From the NCBI GenBank assembly GCA_015075225.1, contig JABTUQ010000001.1, forward strand, positions 310,001 through 374,000: a stretch of DNA of 64,000 bases. Direction: 5' to 3'. Source of the stretch: Burkholderiales bacterium (lineage in GTDB: Bacteria; Pseudomonadota; Gammaproteobacteria; Burkholderiales; Nitrosomonadaceae). Below, piece after piece: positions 30,774-39,866 of this stretch. The notes under the pieces were generated by a model. The model made no database searches, had not been told where the DNA came from, and worked only from the letters and a program-made list of their open reading frames with translations. Within the stretch, counting starts at the first letter, position 1; every line of letters starts with the position of its first letter. A program made the translations under genes and the position numbers.

Positions 30774-31394
30774 TCAGATTATTTTTTCCAGCCCCAGCAA
30801 ATATACCTCTTTACTACGATCTCGCGAAGCCTTTGGTTTCCTGATAACGACTTTTGCAAAATCAGCCTGCATCATCTTCCGGAATGCCTCAAAATCACTT
30901 CCCTGGAAAGCTTTGACAAGAAAATTTTTCCCGGAGTTCAAATGTTCTCGGCAAAACATCAAGGCAAGCTCGGCAAGATACATGCCTTGAGCCTGATCAC
31001 TGACTCGGACACCGGTAAGATTGGGAGACATATCGGAAATTACAAGATCCACCCGCTTTCCGCCCAGCGCTGCTTCCAATGTTACCAAAACCTCATTCTC
31101 CCGAAAATCTCCCTGAATAAACGTCATACCTGGCAATGGTTGCATACCCAGCATATCTAGTGAAAAAACGGCTCCAGTCGGGCCGACTGATTCGAGAGCA
31201 ACCTGAGACCAGCTACCCGGAGCCGCTCCCAAATCGACAACTGTCATTCCTGGAACAAAAAGAGCATCACGCTCGGCGATCTCCTGCAATTTATATGCGG
31301 CACGAGAGCGATAGCCTTCGTGGTTAGCCTTGCGAACAAAATTATCATTGATATGGGCTTTTATCCAGGCCCTGCTGGTTCTGGCTGATTTCAT
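30774..31394 (-). CDS. rlmE: 23S rRNA 2'-O-ribose U2552 methyltransferase
   Basis: 206 residues, intact. RlmE (FtsJ/RrmJ) methylates U2552 in the A-loop late in 50S assembly. The SAM-binding motif VVDLGAAPGSWSQVA and the catalytic K-D-K-E residues (Lys in SRAAYKL, Asp in VISDMSPN, Lys in FLVKAFQG, Glu near the end) can be placed. It starts 32 bases from the divergently transcribed yhbY, so the two promoters overlap. Confidence 0.95.
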   Translation of the reverse strand: MKSARTSRAWIKAHINDNFVRKANHEGYRSRAAYKLQEIAERDALFVPGMTVVDLGAAPGSWSQVALESVGPTGAVFSLDMLGMQPLPGMTFIQGDFRENEVLVTLEAALGGKRVDLVISDMSPNLTGVRVSDQAQGMYLAELALMFCREHLNSGKNFLVKAFQGSDFEAFRKMMQADFAKVVIRKPKASRDRSKEVYLLGLEKII

Positions 31395-31426
31395 CAGGTA
31401 AAATCAAACACTTTTAGGAAGATTGA

Positions 31427-31813
31427 ATGCTCGAACTTGACATGGCACAGCGTCGGCAGCTTGCAGCCAGCGCACATCACCTCAACCCCGTAGTTATGAT
31501 CGGCAAGGATGGCCTGACCGAGAATGTTATCAGCGAGCTGGATCGAAATCTTCTGAAGCATGAACTTATCAAAATTAAAGTGCTGGAAGGTGACCAAGAG
31601 CAAAGAACCGCTTTTCTGGAACAAATTTGCCTTGCATTAAACGCGGCACCCGTTAGGCATATCGGAAAAATTTTGATTATATATCGCTTCAATCCTGACA
31701 AAAAAATTGCTGCCACCACAACACCAGCCAAAACCAAAGCCAAACCAAAATCAGAACCTAAATCGCGCTCCCAATCCGCTCAGTCTGTAAAGAAAAACAA
31801 ATTGCGGAAATAA
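31427..31813 (+). CDS. yhbY: YhbY/CRS1 RNA-binding protein
   Basis: 128 residues. Residues 1-95 form the CRM domain, with the family start RRQLAASAHHLNPVVMIGKDGLT and the GxxG-type loop. YhbY associates with pre-50S ribosomal particles. It carries an additional basic Lys/Pro/Ser-rich tail of about 33 residues (TPAKTKAKPKSEPKSRSQS), probably disordered. The divergent pairing with rlmE-ftsH is conserved in proteobacteria. Confidence 0.92.
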   Translation: MLELDMAQRRQLAASAHHLNPVVMIGKDGLTENVISELDRNLLKHELIKIKVLEGDQEQRTAFLEQICLALNAAPVRHIGKILIIYRFNPDKKIAATTTPAKTKAKPKSEPKSRSQSAQSVKKNKLRK

Positions 31814-32008
31814 CCTCCAGATCCGGCATTAGAGCATTAGATTTTCATCCTTCACCAGAAAATACAGAAAAAAGCTGATCCAGTTACTACAAACGACCCT
31901 ATCCATAGCGCCTTTCCCCAGAAATACAAACCTCGTCACCGAGCCAGATTCCATAATATCGCTTGATCTGGTATAACTCAGCCCAGTTAACATATACGGA
32001 GACATACT

Positions 32009-32419
32009 ATGAGAACGAAACTTGAATTGCCGATTCAGGAATTTACCACCCCCTACCCCATCACTGGCCGTGAGGACAGTACAATTGATGAATTACTGGA
32101 TATCATCAATAAACTAAAGGTACGCCATGTTCCCATTATGGCAAATGGTAAAGCTATAGGCATTGTCAGTGATCGTGATCTCAGAGTCGCCTCAGCCTTA
32201 AGTGCGCGCGAAAAATTTTTAGTCAAAGCTTCTGATTTAATGACTCCCGATCCCATAACCTTCCAGGAAAACACATCTATCGAAGATGTTATTTTGAAAA
32301 TGTCCGAAAAGAAGATAGGCAGTGTGCTGATATCCGATAAAGAAGGTGAATTACGCGGCATATTCACCGTAACTGACGCTCTGGATATATTGCTGGAAAT
32401 ATTGCGAGGTAAGCAATGA
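32009..32419 (+). CDS. CBS-domain protein, first of a pair
   Basis: 136 residues made almost entirely of two CBS motifs (TIDELLDIINKLKVRHVPIM...GIVSDRDLRVASA and DVILKMSEKKIGSVLIS...GIFTVTDALDILLE). CBS pairs bind adenine nucleotides and act as energy sensors. No catalytic domain is attached. It overlaps the next gene by four bases (ATGA), so the two products are probably made together and could form a hetero-oligomer. Confidence 0.85.
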   Translation: MRTKLELPIQEFTTPYPITGREDSTIDELLDIINKLKVRHVPIMANGKAIGIVSDRDLRVASALSAREKFLVKASDLMTPDPITFQENTSIEDVILKMSEKKIGSVLISDKEGELRGIFTVTDALDILLEILRGKQ

Positions 32420-32799
32420 CGAAAGTTCGTGATTTGATGACTTCGATGCCACAAACAATAGGCTTCGATATATCGGTAGAAAAAGCCCAGACCATGATGA
32501 AGGAATATGCCTGTCATCATCTCCCGGTGCTTGATGGCGGAAAATTGGTTGGAGTGTTGAGTGACAGGGATCTTTCCATGGCAAGACATGGCTCAGCCAA
32601 TATCAAAAACGAACAGCTCGTCATGGATCTCATGACAGATACGCCTATTGTCATTGATCCTTCTGCTGAAATCAGCACAGCTATCCAAACCATGCTGAAT
32701 AATAAAATTAACAGCCTGATAGTCAGATCCGAAGGAGGTCAGCCTTGGGGCATTCTTACCTCAACCGACCTTCTCCGTTACGTCATGGACAAAGCCTGA
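32416..32799 (+). CDS. CBS-domain protein, second of a pair
   Basis: 127 residues with two CBS motifs (SVEKAQTMMKEYACHHLPVL...GVLSDRDLSMA and ISTAIQTMLNNKINSLIV...GILTSTDLLRYVM). It is a diverged paralogue of the upstream gene, and translation is coupled through the ATGA overlap. Partner or ligand unknown; AMP or ATP binding is inferred from the family. Confidence 0.85.
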   Translation: MTKVRDLMTSMPQTIGFDISVEKAQTMMKEYACHHLPVLDGGKLVGVLSDRDLSMARHGSANIKNEQLVMDLMTDTPIVIDPSAEISTAIQTMLNNKINSLIVRSEGGQPWGILTSTDLLRYVMDKA

Positions 32800-32819
32800 G
32801 GCAATATAATCGAACCCGG

Positions 32820-32848
32820 TTGCAGGATCATATCACCTGATCCTGCAA
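32820..32848 (+). terminator. Hairpin after the CBS pair
   Basis: TTGCAGGATCA, a seven-base loop, then TGATCCTGCAA makes a perfect 11-bp stem about 20 bases after the stop. There is no T-run, so it may be a 3'-end stabilising hairpin or a Rho-dependent end. Confidence 0.55.
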
Positions 32849-32876
32849 ACACTGAAAAACAAGGTCACACCCACCT

Positions 32877-33019
32877 AAGGATCCTCTGAAAAGCTACCTG
32901 CATTGTCAATTCTGCGTTAAAAATCGGCTCAAAATGCTCATTTATTACGTATAAACTCCGCTTTTTCGCCAATTTTTGCCTTGAACTGACTGCCTCGCTA
33001 ACGTTTTCAGAGGTTCCCT
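32877..33019. repeat. MITE-like palindromic-ended element, short inverted copy
   Basis: About 143 bases, bounded by CCTCTGAAAAG and ACGTTTTCAGAGG. Read on the minus strand it matches the element at 20831-21035 nearly throughout (GTCAGTTCAAGGCAAAAAT, then GAGTTTATACGTAATAAATG), but lacks its central block of about 62 bases. No gene inside. Confidence 0.75.
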
Positions 33020-33107
33020 AATCACCTCTCCCACCTGATCTAACACCTCAACAGTGATAGATTCCGCAGTAATCAGGCCTCATACGCTTTATACAGCCTC
33101 GGAAAAG

Positions 33108-33203
33108 AACCTCTGATCAATCCGCCTTCCACAAGCCACATTGCAGGAAAAATCATGATGATCGCAAGAAACGCGACGAAGGTTGTAACTATTCACGATG
33201 CCG
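33108..33203. repeat. Dispersed intergenic repeat, copy C
   Basis: AACCTCTGATCAA, then the core TTGCAGGAAAAATCATGATG-ATCGCAAGAAACGCGACGAAGG and CGATGCCG. It is the most complete of the three copies (others at 10689-10766 and 16732-16815). Confidence 0.6.
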
Positions 33204-33227
33204 TTATATCTTGAACGAAAGCATGCG

Positions 33228-33265
33228 AAAACGGAATGCACCCAATCTCGGACTGCATTCCGTTT
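33228..33265 (-). terminator. Terminator of the two-cytochrome transcription unit
   Basis: A 12-bp stem AAACGGAATGCA/TGCATTCCGTTT with a 13-base loop, followed on the minus strand by TTTTCGC, about 35 bases past the stop of the first cytochrome gene. Confidence 0.7.
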
Positions 33266-33298
33266 ATCAGCTTCCCGTATAAGAAAACGGCCGCTGTT

Positions 33299-33624
33299 TT
33301 ATCTCTTGACAGTCAATACGGTCTGGCCAGAATAGTAAAATGCCAGGTTATCGATATCTTCGGCATCAAGGCAGCTGCCATACCAGCCATGACCGGATCC
33401 TTACGTACTCCTGCCTTGTAATCTTTCAATGCTTTTGTAATATAGGTTCTGGGCTGGCCGCCAATTTTCGGAAACATTGGCGCTGGACTATTGCCATCCA
33501 CTCCGTGACAGGATGCGCAAACTTCCTCAGCTTTCTTCTTGCCGGCTTCAACATCCGCTGCAATCACTTGTCCTGATAAAAGAAATACTACCCCGCTTAC
33601 TGCGGCTACCAGATAATTTTTCAT
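33299..33624 (-). CDS. Class I c-type cytochrome, c553-like (one frameshift)
   Basis: About 108 residues. The signal peptide begins KNYLVAAVSGVVFLL and ends around VIAAD; start at ATG 33624, with AAGGGA upstream. The haem motif CASCH is followed by GVDGNSPAPMFPKIGGQP and YITKALKDYKAGVRKDPVMAGM. A base is missing near 33364-33368 (AGT read as AT), after which the conserved C-terminus (AEDIDNLAFYYSGQ) ends at 33299. It is a periplasmic electron carrier. It lies 33 bases after the next cytochrome gene in the same direction. Confidence 0.87.
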
Positions 33625-33656
33625 ATTGTTTATATCCCTTGGATTAAGAAGAATGA

Positions 33657-33982
33657 TCAATTGCCAGCGTAGTACGCTGCCAAGGCATCAATATCCTCAT
33701 CGGAAAGTGTCCCAGCGATACCAACCATGGTCGGATGGTTACGCTCTCCAGATCTGTAATCTTTCAGCGCCTTGACCAGATAAACTGAATGTTGCCCCCC
33801 CAGTTTGGGCACATGATAAACGTAAGGATATGCAGTGCGATACCCCTCTATACCATGACAGCCTTGGCACATAACGATTTTGCTCTTAACCGAATCAGTT
33901 TCCCCGGCTGCACTTGCCATGCCGGAAAACGACAGAATCATGCCAGAAGCGATAAGTAGTTTAATGGCTGCTGCTTTTTCAC
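33657..33982 (-). CDS. Class I c-type cytochrome, c553-like (one frameshift near start)
   Basis: About 108 residues with haem motif CQGCH and the family C-terminus TLSDEDIDALAAYYAGN. An in-frame TTG at 34001 would place the SD inside the coding sequence. A GTG at 33982 lies eight bases after GAGGAGG and gives a proper signal peptide (KKAAAIKLLIASGMILSFSG) if one A is restored in the A run near 33975-33979, so that start is preferred. It is a paralogue of the adjacent cytochrome (similar QGxxGYR/KLGGQ and LKDYRSGER blocks), probably from tandem duplication. No oxidase is nearby. Confidence 0.82.
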
Positions 33983-34032
33983 TTTTGCATCCTCCTCTCA
34001 AAAATGAACTTTAAACGATGGGTGTTGTTTAG

Positions 34033-36047
34033 TCAATGAAGGCTGTAGCTATGTCCCTGTTGTTTATAGGGAAATCTATATTTATTAATTCTTTTTGGAT
34101 CAACCGCTTTATTTTGTTTACTTTCCAGCACTTCCCAGCGGCTATAGCAAAAGCACGGAATGAAAGCTCATTCTCCAGCACTGCAGCACGCGCCTGCAAT
34201 TCCATCGCTTCATTATGGTTATCCTTGTAAATGGCAGGGTTGCTCAATTTCTGCGCAATAACGATCTGTTCTTTTCGAGCACATCAATTTTTCCCGGTAA
34301 TGCAGCCAGCTCTTTTGCTTCCTGATAGCCCAATCCGGCAGAAGTAGATAGTTTTTCCTTTTTAACCAGGCTCGGCTTCTCCACTGGCGTGGAGATAGTG
34401 CTGCCGCCCTCCTTCTGCGAAATTTTTTCGGCTAACCGGGATTGCTGCCATTCCTGGTAACCGCCTGCATATTCACGCAAATATCCATTGCCTTCAAAGA
34501 CGATTGCCTGAGTTACGACATTATCAATGAAGGCACGATCATGACTGACCAGAAAAAGCGTGCCGGTATAGTCCTGCAACAATGTTTCCAGCAATTCGAG
34601 CGTCTCGATATCGAGATCATTGGTAGGTTCGTCCAGAACCAGCACATTGGCCGGGCGTGTAAACAGCCGGGCAAGCAGCAGGCGGTTGCGTTCCCCGCCA
34701 GACAGGGATTTCACAGGCGACCGGGCACGCTGGGGTGGAAAAAGAAAATCTTCCAGATAACTGATGACATGCCGCCGGGCACCATCAATCTCGACAAACT
34801 CCGAGCCCTGGCTGATGGAATCAATCAGGGTCAAATCCTCGTTCAACTGCTCGCGCAACTGGTCAAAATAGGCAATGGATAATTTGGTACCCAATCGTAC
34901 AGTACCGGAATCCGGCTGCAATTCCCCCAGTATCAGTTTCAGCAGTGTGGATTTCCCCGCACCATTGGGGCCCAGCAGCCCAACCCGGTCACCGCGCATA
35001 ATGCGGCAGGAAAAATCACGGATAACGGTTTTATCTCCAAAACGTTTGGTTACATGATCCAGCTCTGCTACCAATTGGCCGGAATGCTGCCCGGCATCCA
35101 CCCGGAAACTGACATTGCCGACCCGATCCCGCCGCGCGGCACGCTCCAGCCGCAAAGCCTCCAGCCGCCTCACCCTGCCCTCGTTGCGCGTGCGTCTGGC
35201 TTGAATACCCTTGCGTATCCAGATTTCCTCCTGATCCAGCACCTTGTCGAACTTCCGGTTATGAATCGCTTCGACCTCCAGCAACTCCGCCTTCTTCTGC
35301 TGATAAGAAGAGAAATTGCCCGGAAAACTTTTCAACTCACCGCGATCCAGTTCAACGATACGGGTCGCCACGTTACCCAGAAAACGCCGGTCATGCGTAA
35401 TGAAAATAACGCTGCCGGGAAAATTCTGCAGAGTTTCCTCAAGCCATTCGATAGAGGCAAAATCCAGATGATTGGTCGGTTCATCCAGCAACAGCACATC
35501 CGGCGACACCACCATGGCCCGTGCCAGCGCCACCCGCTTTCTGGCCCCGCCCGACAATGTACCCACGATGGCATCTTCCGGCAGTTCAAGCCGGTTGATT
35601 GCTGTTTCCACCTTGTGATGCAGACTCCAGCCATTTTGTGCTTCCAGCACGCCCTGCAGATGCTGCATCGCCGTACCGTAAATTTCGCTCCAGTAATTCC
35701 TCCGTATCCGCCCCTTCCTCACCCAGTGCATGAGAAACATCGTGATAATCCAGCAGGGTTTGTGCCAGCGTACCCAGACCGCGTGCCACCTCAGCAAAGA
35801 CAGTACCGCTTTCATCAAGCACTGGTTCCTGCGAAACATAGGCAACATTGATGGCAGGCGCCATCCACAACTGTCCATCGTCCAGGTTGATTTCACCTGC
35901 CAGTGCGCGTAACAGACTGGATTTTCCCGTGCCGTTACGTCCGATCAAACCGATCCGTTCATCCGGATCGAGCTGCAGCGCGGCATGATCGAGCAAGGCA
36001 TGATGCCCAAAGGCCAGACAGGCGTTATCAAGAGTCAGAAAAGGCAT
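34033..36047 (-). CDS. uup: ABC-F ATPase of the Uup type (three frameshifts)
   Basis: Two ATPase modules without membrane helices. Module 1: GRNGTGKSSLLRALAGE, LSGGARKRVALARA, LLLDEPTNHLD. Module 2: GPNGAGKSTLLKLILGE, LSGGERNRLLLARL, LVLDEPTNDLD. A C-terminal coiled-coil/DNA-binding-like tail (ending YSRWEVLESKQNK) identifies Uup rather than EttA. ABC-F proteins act on ribosomes or, for Uup, DNA transposition and replication. Frames break near 35685, 34273 and 34149, all at A/T runs. Start MPFLTLDNACLAFG at 36047. Repaired length is about 670. Confidence 0.88.
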
Positions 36048-36238
36048 GAAAAAATCGGCAATATCAAGGCGGGTTAACCCATAAACGGAAAATGACAGCG
36101 CGCCATTATACTCCGGCAGCCCAACCCCGGACCAACAGGCTGCACGTTGCCATATCCCCGGCCTTGCCTGACCCGCCTCATCCGGTTGGCAACGGTTTGC
36201 TATACTTTCCTTCTCCGAAAAATATATCTTGAATTTGC

Positions 36239-37288
36239 ATGCCCTCAGAAAAAATTGCCCTGACCCAGACCGTACAAAAAGGCGGATGTGCAGCAAAAGT
36301 GGCTGCGACCGAATTGCGCCGGATTTTGCAGCAAATCCGTTTTCCAGCCGCACATGATGCCCTGCTGGTAGATGGCCGCTATTTCGATGATGCCGCCATC
36401 TACCGGATCAACGAAACCACCGCGCTGGTACAAACACTGGATTTCTTCACCCCGATCGTCGATACCCCAAAGCTTTTTGGCGAAATCGCCGCTGCCAATG
36501 CGCTCAGCGATGTCTATGCCATGGGCGGCAGACCAGCCACCGCCATGGGTATCCTGGCATTTCCGCTGGCCATGCTGCCCGGAGAAGTCATCGTTGATGT
36601 TCTGCAAGGAGCCAGTGACAAAATTGCCGAAGCCGGTGCCAACTTCGTCGGCGGACATTCGATCGACGATGACACACTCAAATTCGGCCTGTCGGTCACT
36701 GGTTTTGTCAATCCACAGCAGGTATGGACCAATGCGGGCGCACAACCGGGGGATCTCCTGATTTTGACCAAGGCGCTGGGAACAGGCACCCTGACTGCCG
36801 GCCTGAAACGGCAGCAACTACGCGAAGAAGACATTGTTGAAGCGCTCGACAGCATGACAACCATCAACAACGCCATCGACTTCATTCCACCGGATTGGCA
36901 GACAGCCATCCATGCCGCCACCGACATTACCGGATTCGGTTTTTCCGGCCATGCCATGCAACTGGCCAATGCCAGCAACGTAACGCTGCAGATTGAAACC
37001 AAACAGCTTCCCCGGTTTGGCAAGGCGCTTCACTGCCTGGAAAGCGGTTTTCTGACCAAGGCACACCGGACAAACGCGGAATACACCACGCCGCATATCG
37101 ACGATACCAGGCTGGATGCACTGCACAAACTACTCATCCATGACCCGCAAACCAGTGGTGGATTGTTATTGAGCATTGCACCTGAAGCCGGCCAGCCTCT
37201 GCTGCAAGTCTTGCACAGCCGATTCCCGATGACCGCAATCGTCGGCACCGTCCAACCTCGTCAAGAAAAAGCGGTGCAGTTTGTTTAA
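36239..37288 (+). CDS. selD: Selenide, water dikinase (selenophosphate synthase)
   Basis: 349 residues, intact. SelD makes selenophosphate from selenide and ATP. The catalytic Cys/Sec position is Cys in KGGCAAKV near residue 17, followed by the metal-binding Asp (LLVDGRYFDDAA) and FFTPIVDTPKLFGEIAAANALSD split across the expected positions. It overlaps the start of selU, which uses selenophosphate to modify tRNA. The window shows no selA/selB, so tRNA modification may be the only use visible here. Confidence 0.93.
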   Translation: MPSEKIALTQTVQKGGCAAKVAATELRRILQQIRFPAAHDALLVDGRYFDDAAIYRINETTALVQTLDFFTPIVDTPKLFGEIAAANALSDVYAMGGRPATAMGILAFPLAMLPGEVIVDVLQGASDKIAEAGANFVGGHSIDDDTLKFGLSVTGFVNPQQVWTNAGAQPGDLLILTKALGTGTLTAGLKRQQLREEDIVEALDSMTTINNAIDFIPPDWQTAIHAATDITGFGFSGHAMQLANASNVTLQIETKQLPRFGKALHCLESGFLTKAHRTNAEYTTPHIDDTRLDALHKLLIHDPQTSGGLLLSIAPEAGQPLLQVLHSRFPMTAIVGTVQPRQEKAVQFV

Positions 37289-38443
37289 TCACAACATCAG
37301 CATTGATGAACTAACCGCCCTATTTCTGGCGGATACACCACTGATCGACGTGCGTGCTCCCGTCGAATTCACGCAAGGCGCCCTGCCCGGCGCAATCAAC
37401 CTGCCTATCCTCAACGACGAGGAACGTGCGCGCGTTGGTACCACCTACAAGCAGCAAGGAGCCGAAGCAGCAGTCCAACTGGGTTACACGATGATTTCGG
37501 GTAGCGTGAAACAGGATCGCATGCAGCAATGGCTGGATTTCATCCGGCAGCACCCCAAGCTGTGCTGTATTGCTTTCGTGGTGGCAAACGCTCGCAGATC
37601 ACGCAACAATGGCTGAAAGAAGCCGGGATCGACCGGCCGCTGATTACCGGCGGCTACAAACTGGCGCGCCAGTTCTTGATCAGCACCATTGATCGTTTCC
37701 ATGAAAAGCATCGCCTGCTGGTCATCACTGGCCCGACAGGCAGCGGCAAAACCCGGCTACTTCACGAAATCAGTCATCGTTATCCCGCACTCGATATTGA
37801 AGCCATTGCCCGGCATCGCGGCTCTGCATTTGGTGGCATGGGTATCCCCCAGCCTTCGCAGGTGGATTTTGAAAACCAGCTTGCCATCAATCTGCTCAAA
37901 CTGAGCCAGAATGCCCAAACCAACCCTGTGCTGGTAGAAGATGAGAGCCGACATACCGGCAGGGTGTGCTTGCCCGCCAGCTTCTTTGAACACATGCGCA
38001 GTGCCGAAATCATCTGGGTGGATGAGCCAGTGGAAGCCCGGGTCAACAACATCTTCGAGGATTACATCCTCGCCACACCCATCGGTCAGGCGCATCAAAT
38101 CCGGAAAGCAACGACATTTCCGGATTTGGTCGGTAAAACCGGAGCAACGCCATACCAGCAGGCGCTGGCATTATTCGACCAATACGCTGCTGCCTTGCAA
38201 GCCATCAGCAAAAAACTGGGCGGTGACCGATTCCAGGAAGTCTCGCTGGATCTTGATTTCGCACGATCCGATTTTGAGAATAAAAATGAAATCCGGACGA
38301 ACAAAGTCTGGATAGAAAAGCTGGTGAAATACTATTACGACCCACTCTACCTTGGCTCCCTGCAACGCCGCCAGGTCAACCCCTGCTTCAAAGGCTCAAA
38401 GCAGGCCGTTATCGACTATCTTCACACCCGCAAAGCCACCTGA
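37281..38443 (+). CDS. selU: tRNA 2-selenouridine synthase (one frameshift)
   Basis: SelU/MnmH (YbbB) replaces sulfur by selenium at the wobble 2-thiouridine. The N-terminal rhodanese domain (LIDVRAPVEFTQGALPGAIN) carries the catalytic Cys in YCFRGGKRSQ. The C-terminal P-loop domain has GPTGSGKTRLL. One C is missing near 37553-37556 (RQHP then AVLYCF). No ATG is available; the likely start is a TTG at 37281, eight bases inside selD, implying coupling. Repaired length is about 387, somewhat longer than the usual 360-370. Confidence 0.9.
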
Positions 38444-38514
38444 GAAAGATCTGACGAACCTTTTGTGCGCCCGGGCATGCCTCTGTCTGGCTGGTTTCCG
38501 CACACACCTACAAC

Positions 38515-38617
38515 CCTTGCCGTCTTTGCGAGAAAGCCGCAGGCTGACGAAGCAATCCAGCAGCAACAGTTACCAATCTCGTCATTACGAGCCCTGAAAA
38601 GGTGGTGAAGCAATCCA
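38515..38617. repeat. REP-like intergenic repeat
   Basis: CGTCTTTGCGAG-AAGCCGCAGGCTGACGAAGCAATCCAG and, about 50 bases later, CTCGTCATTACGAGCCCTGAAAAGG-GAAGCAATCCAG. Such GCAATCCAG-ended modules form dispersed repeats in many proteobacteria. It separates selU from the helicase fragment. Confidence 0.5.
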
Positions 38618-38618
38618 G

Positions 38619-38935
38619 TTATTCCGCAGTGAAGATGTCCAGTTTTAGCAGGTTGTCCACAATCTTCAGCGTTTCCAGGCTCACGCGGACGACGCGGCAG
38701 AACAGTTCGAGTGGGTAACGCGGGTTGTGCATGGTTTCAATCGCCCAGTCGTTGGCGTCGTTGGTGATGCCGCTGTCCTTGTCGGTTTTGACACACTGCC
38801 GTTCCATCACCCAATCCAGCGCGGCTTTGCCGTTGACAATGTAGTCCCACGCTGCTGGCGGAATGTCCTTGATCGTGATTTTGTCATTGTAGAGGACGGT
38901 GGTTTTATCGCCCTTTCATGCCAGCAAAGAACTTG
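38619..38935 (-). pseudogene. C-terminal fragment of a type ISP/COG4889-like restriction helicase
   Basis: Minus-strand sequence reading (after removing one G near 38911) FFAGMKGDKTTVLYNDKI, IKDIPPAAWDYIVNGKAALD, WVMERQCVKTDKDSGITND, ANDWAIETMHNPRYPLELF and ending KIVDNLLKLDIFTAE. This is the conserved C-terminus of very large helicase/methyltransferase restriction enzymes of the COG4889 type. Everything before it is absent; 90 bases further on the integron's last attC begins. The matching N-terminus of the same family lies at 45912-46832 in the same orientation, on the other side of the integron. Confidence 0.72.
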
Positions 38936-39022
38936 CCCAATTCTATAACCGCTTGTTCCGTTACCGCGAACCGATTCCTTTCACAGCCGACAAACTCAAA
39001 TGGATTTTGCCTGATTTTTGAC

Positions 39023-39085
39023 GCCTAACGTTAAGTTGAGGCGCGCGCGGTTTTTTGCGCGTCCCTCTCGAACGCGAGGTTAGGG
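39023..39085 (-). repeat. attC site of the last cassette
   Basis: GCCTAACGTTAAGTTGAGGCG on the left and CGAACGCGAGGTTAGGG on the right, able to fold as a hairpin. It terminates the array; beyond it lies the helicase C-terminal piece. Confidence 0.75.
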
Positions 39086-39366
39086 CTATAGCACACCACG
39101 CTCTATCTCTTGCAGATAAATGAAGTCTGGTGCTTTTACACCAGCCTTTTTTCGGATTTCTACCAGTTCAGGAGACTCGAAGAAACGTCTGGCATTGTCT
39201 AGCGAGGACCATTCCGAGAAGTGGACGATATTATTTGCATCATTGTCGTAGCGCAGTAATTGGTAACTGATTTCCCTGCACGTTTTCTAATGTCCGCTGC
39301 TTGGTCAAAAATTGCTTTCCATGCCGGATAAGCTTCGACCTCATGAATGATTAAAACGTGTTGCAT
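39086..39366 (-). CDS. Cassette: antibiotic-biosynthesis-monooxygenase (ABM)-like protein (one frameshift)
   Basis: About 93 residues: QHVLIIHEVEAYPAWKAIFD, then (after restoring one G in a GGG run near 39273) ISYQLLRYDNDANNIVHFSE, WSSLDNARRFFESPELVEIR and a C-terminus ending IERGVL. This is the dimeric alpha/beta-barrel ABM/DUF fold of small quinone-type monooxygenases or stress proteins. The substrate is unknown. The stop directly abuts its attC. A second, clearly different ABM protein is in cassette 42068-42370. Confidence 0.75.
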
Positions 39367-39388
39367 GGGAGCACCTTTGTGAATAGCT

Positions 39389-39498
39389 CTAACGCCTAAG
39401 TTAAGCCGAATTGCAGCGCGTAGCCAAGAACATGGCAAGCTCTTTCTGCCATGTTGTTGGCGTAGCGATGCAATTTCGGCTTGAACGCATTGTTAGGC
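39389..39498 (-). repeat. attC site (110-base type)
   Basis: Left part TAACGCCTAAGTTAAGCCGAA, a long central stem (CATGGCAAGCTC/...GCCATG), right part CGGCTTGAACGCATTGTTAGGC. Full-length, well-formed 59-base-element-type site. Confidence 0.85.
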
Positions 39499-39777
39499 CG
39501 CCGTTCGCGACCTGCAGAACGAGCGGCTGCCGATCCTCTTATGTTCCAGAGTTCCTTGGTCTTCGAGAATGCGCGCAAGAATTGCAAAGAGCCACCCTTT
39601 TGGCCCGTATTGCTTCGCGCCTTGAGGAGTGGCCACAAAGTTGAGCGCGAGCGCATCCTTGATATGGGTTGTTGGAACCCAACGCTCAGGGAAGTCAGAC
39701 TCGCAACTCCGGATGAAGGCGAGTAGTGCATCCGCCGACTCCTGGATATGTGTATGGATCTGTCGCTTATGGTCCAT
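39493..39777 (-). CDS. Cassette: hypothetical protein
   Basis: 94 residues starting DHKRQIHTHIQESADALLAF. The C-terminal part is basic (GSRSFCRSRTAA) and the stop lies inside the attC half-site, as is common for cassettes. Mostly helical by appearance, with a PERWVPTTHIKDAL segment. No homologue recognised. The basic tail may be a frame artefact given the indel rate here. Confidence 0.55.
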   Translation of the reverse strand: MDHKRQIHTHIQESADALLAFIRSCESDFPERWVPTTHIKDALALNFVATPQGAKQYGPKGWLFAILARILEDQGTLEHKRIGSRSFCRSRTAA

Positions 39778-39799
39778 AGCAGCGCGATGCTCCTTAGCG

Positions 39800-39860
39800 G
39801 CCTAACGCCTGAATTAAGCCGCGCCGCGAAGCGGCGTCGGCTTGAATGAATTGTTAGGCG
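39800..39860 (-). repeat. attC site (60-base type)
   Basis: GCCTAACGCCTGAATTAAGC, then CGCGCCGCGAAGCGGCG, then TCGGCTTGAATGAATTGTTAGGC. Nearly identical to the site at 40425-40485. Confidence 0.9.
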
Positions 39861-39866
39861 CGCACC

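Noticed and set aside
38936..39022. Plus-strand frame ending in LKWILPDF before the last attC
   Set aside because: About 30 codons with no start; its minus strand also reads open, so which, if either, is real cannot be decided.
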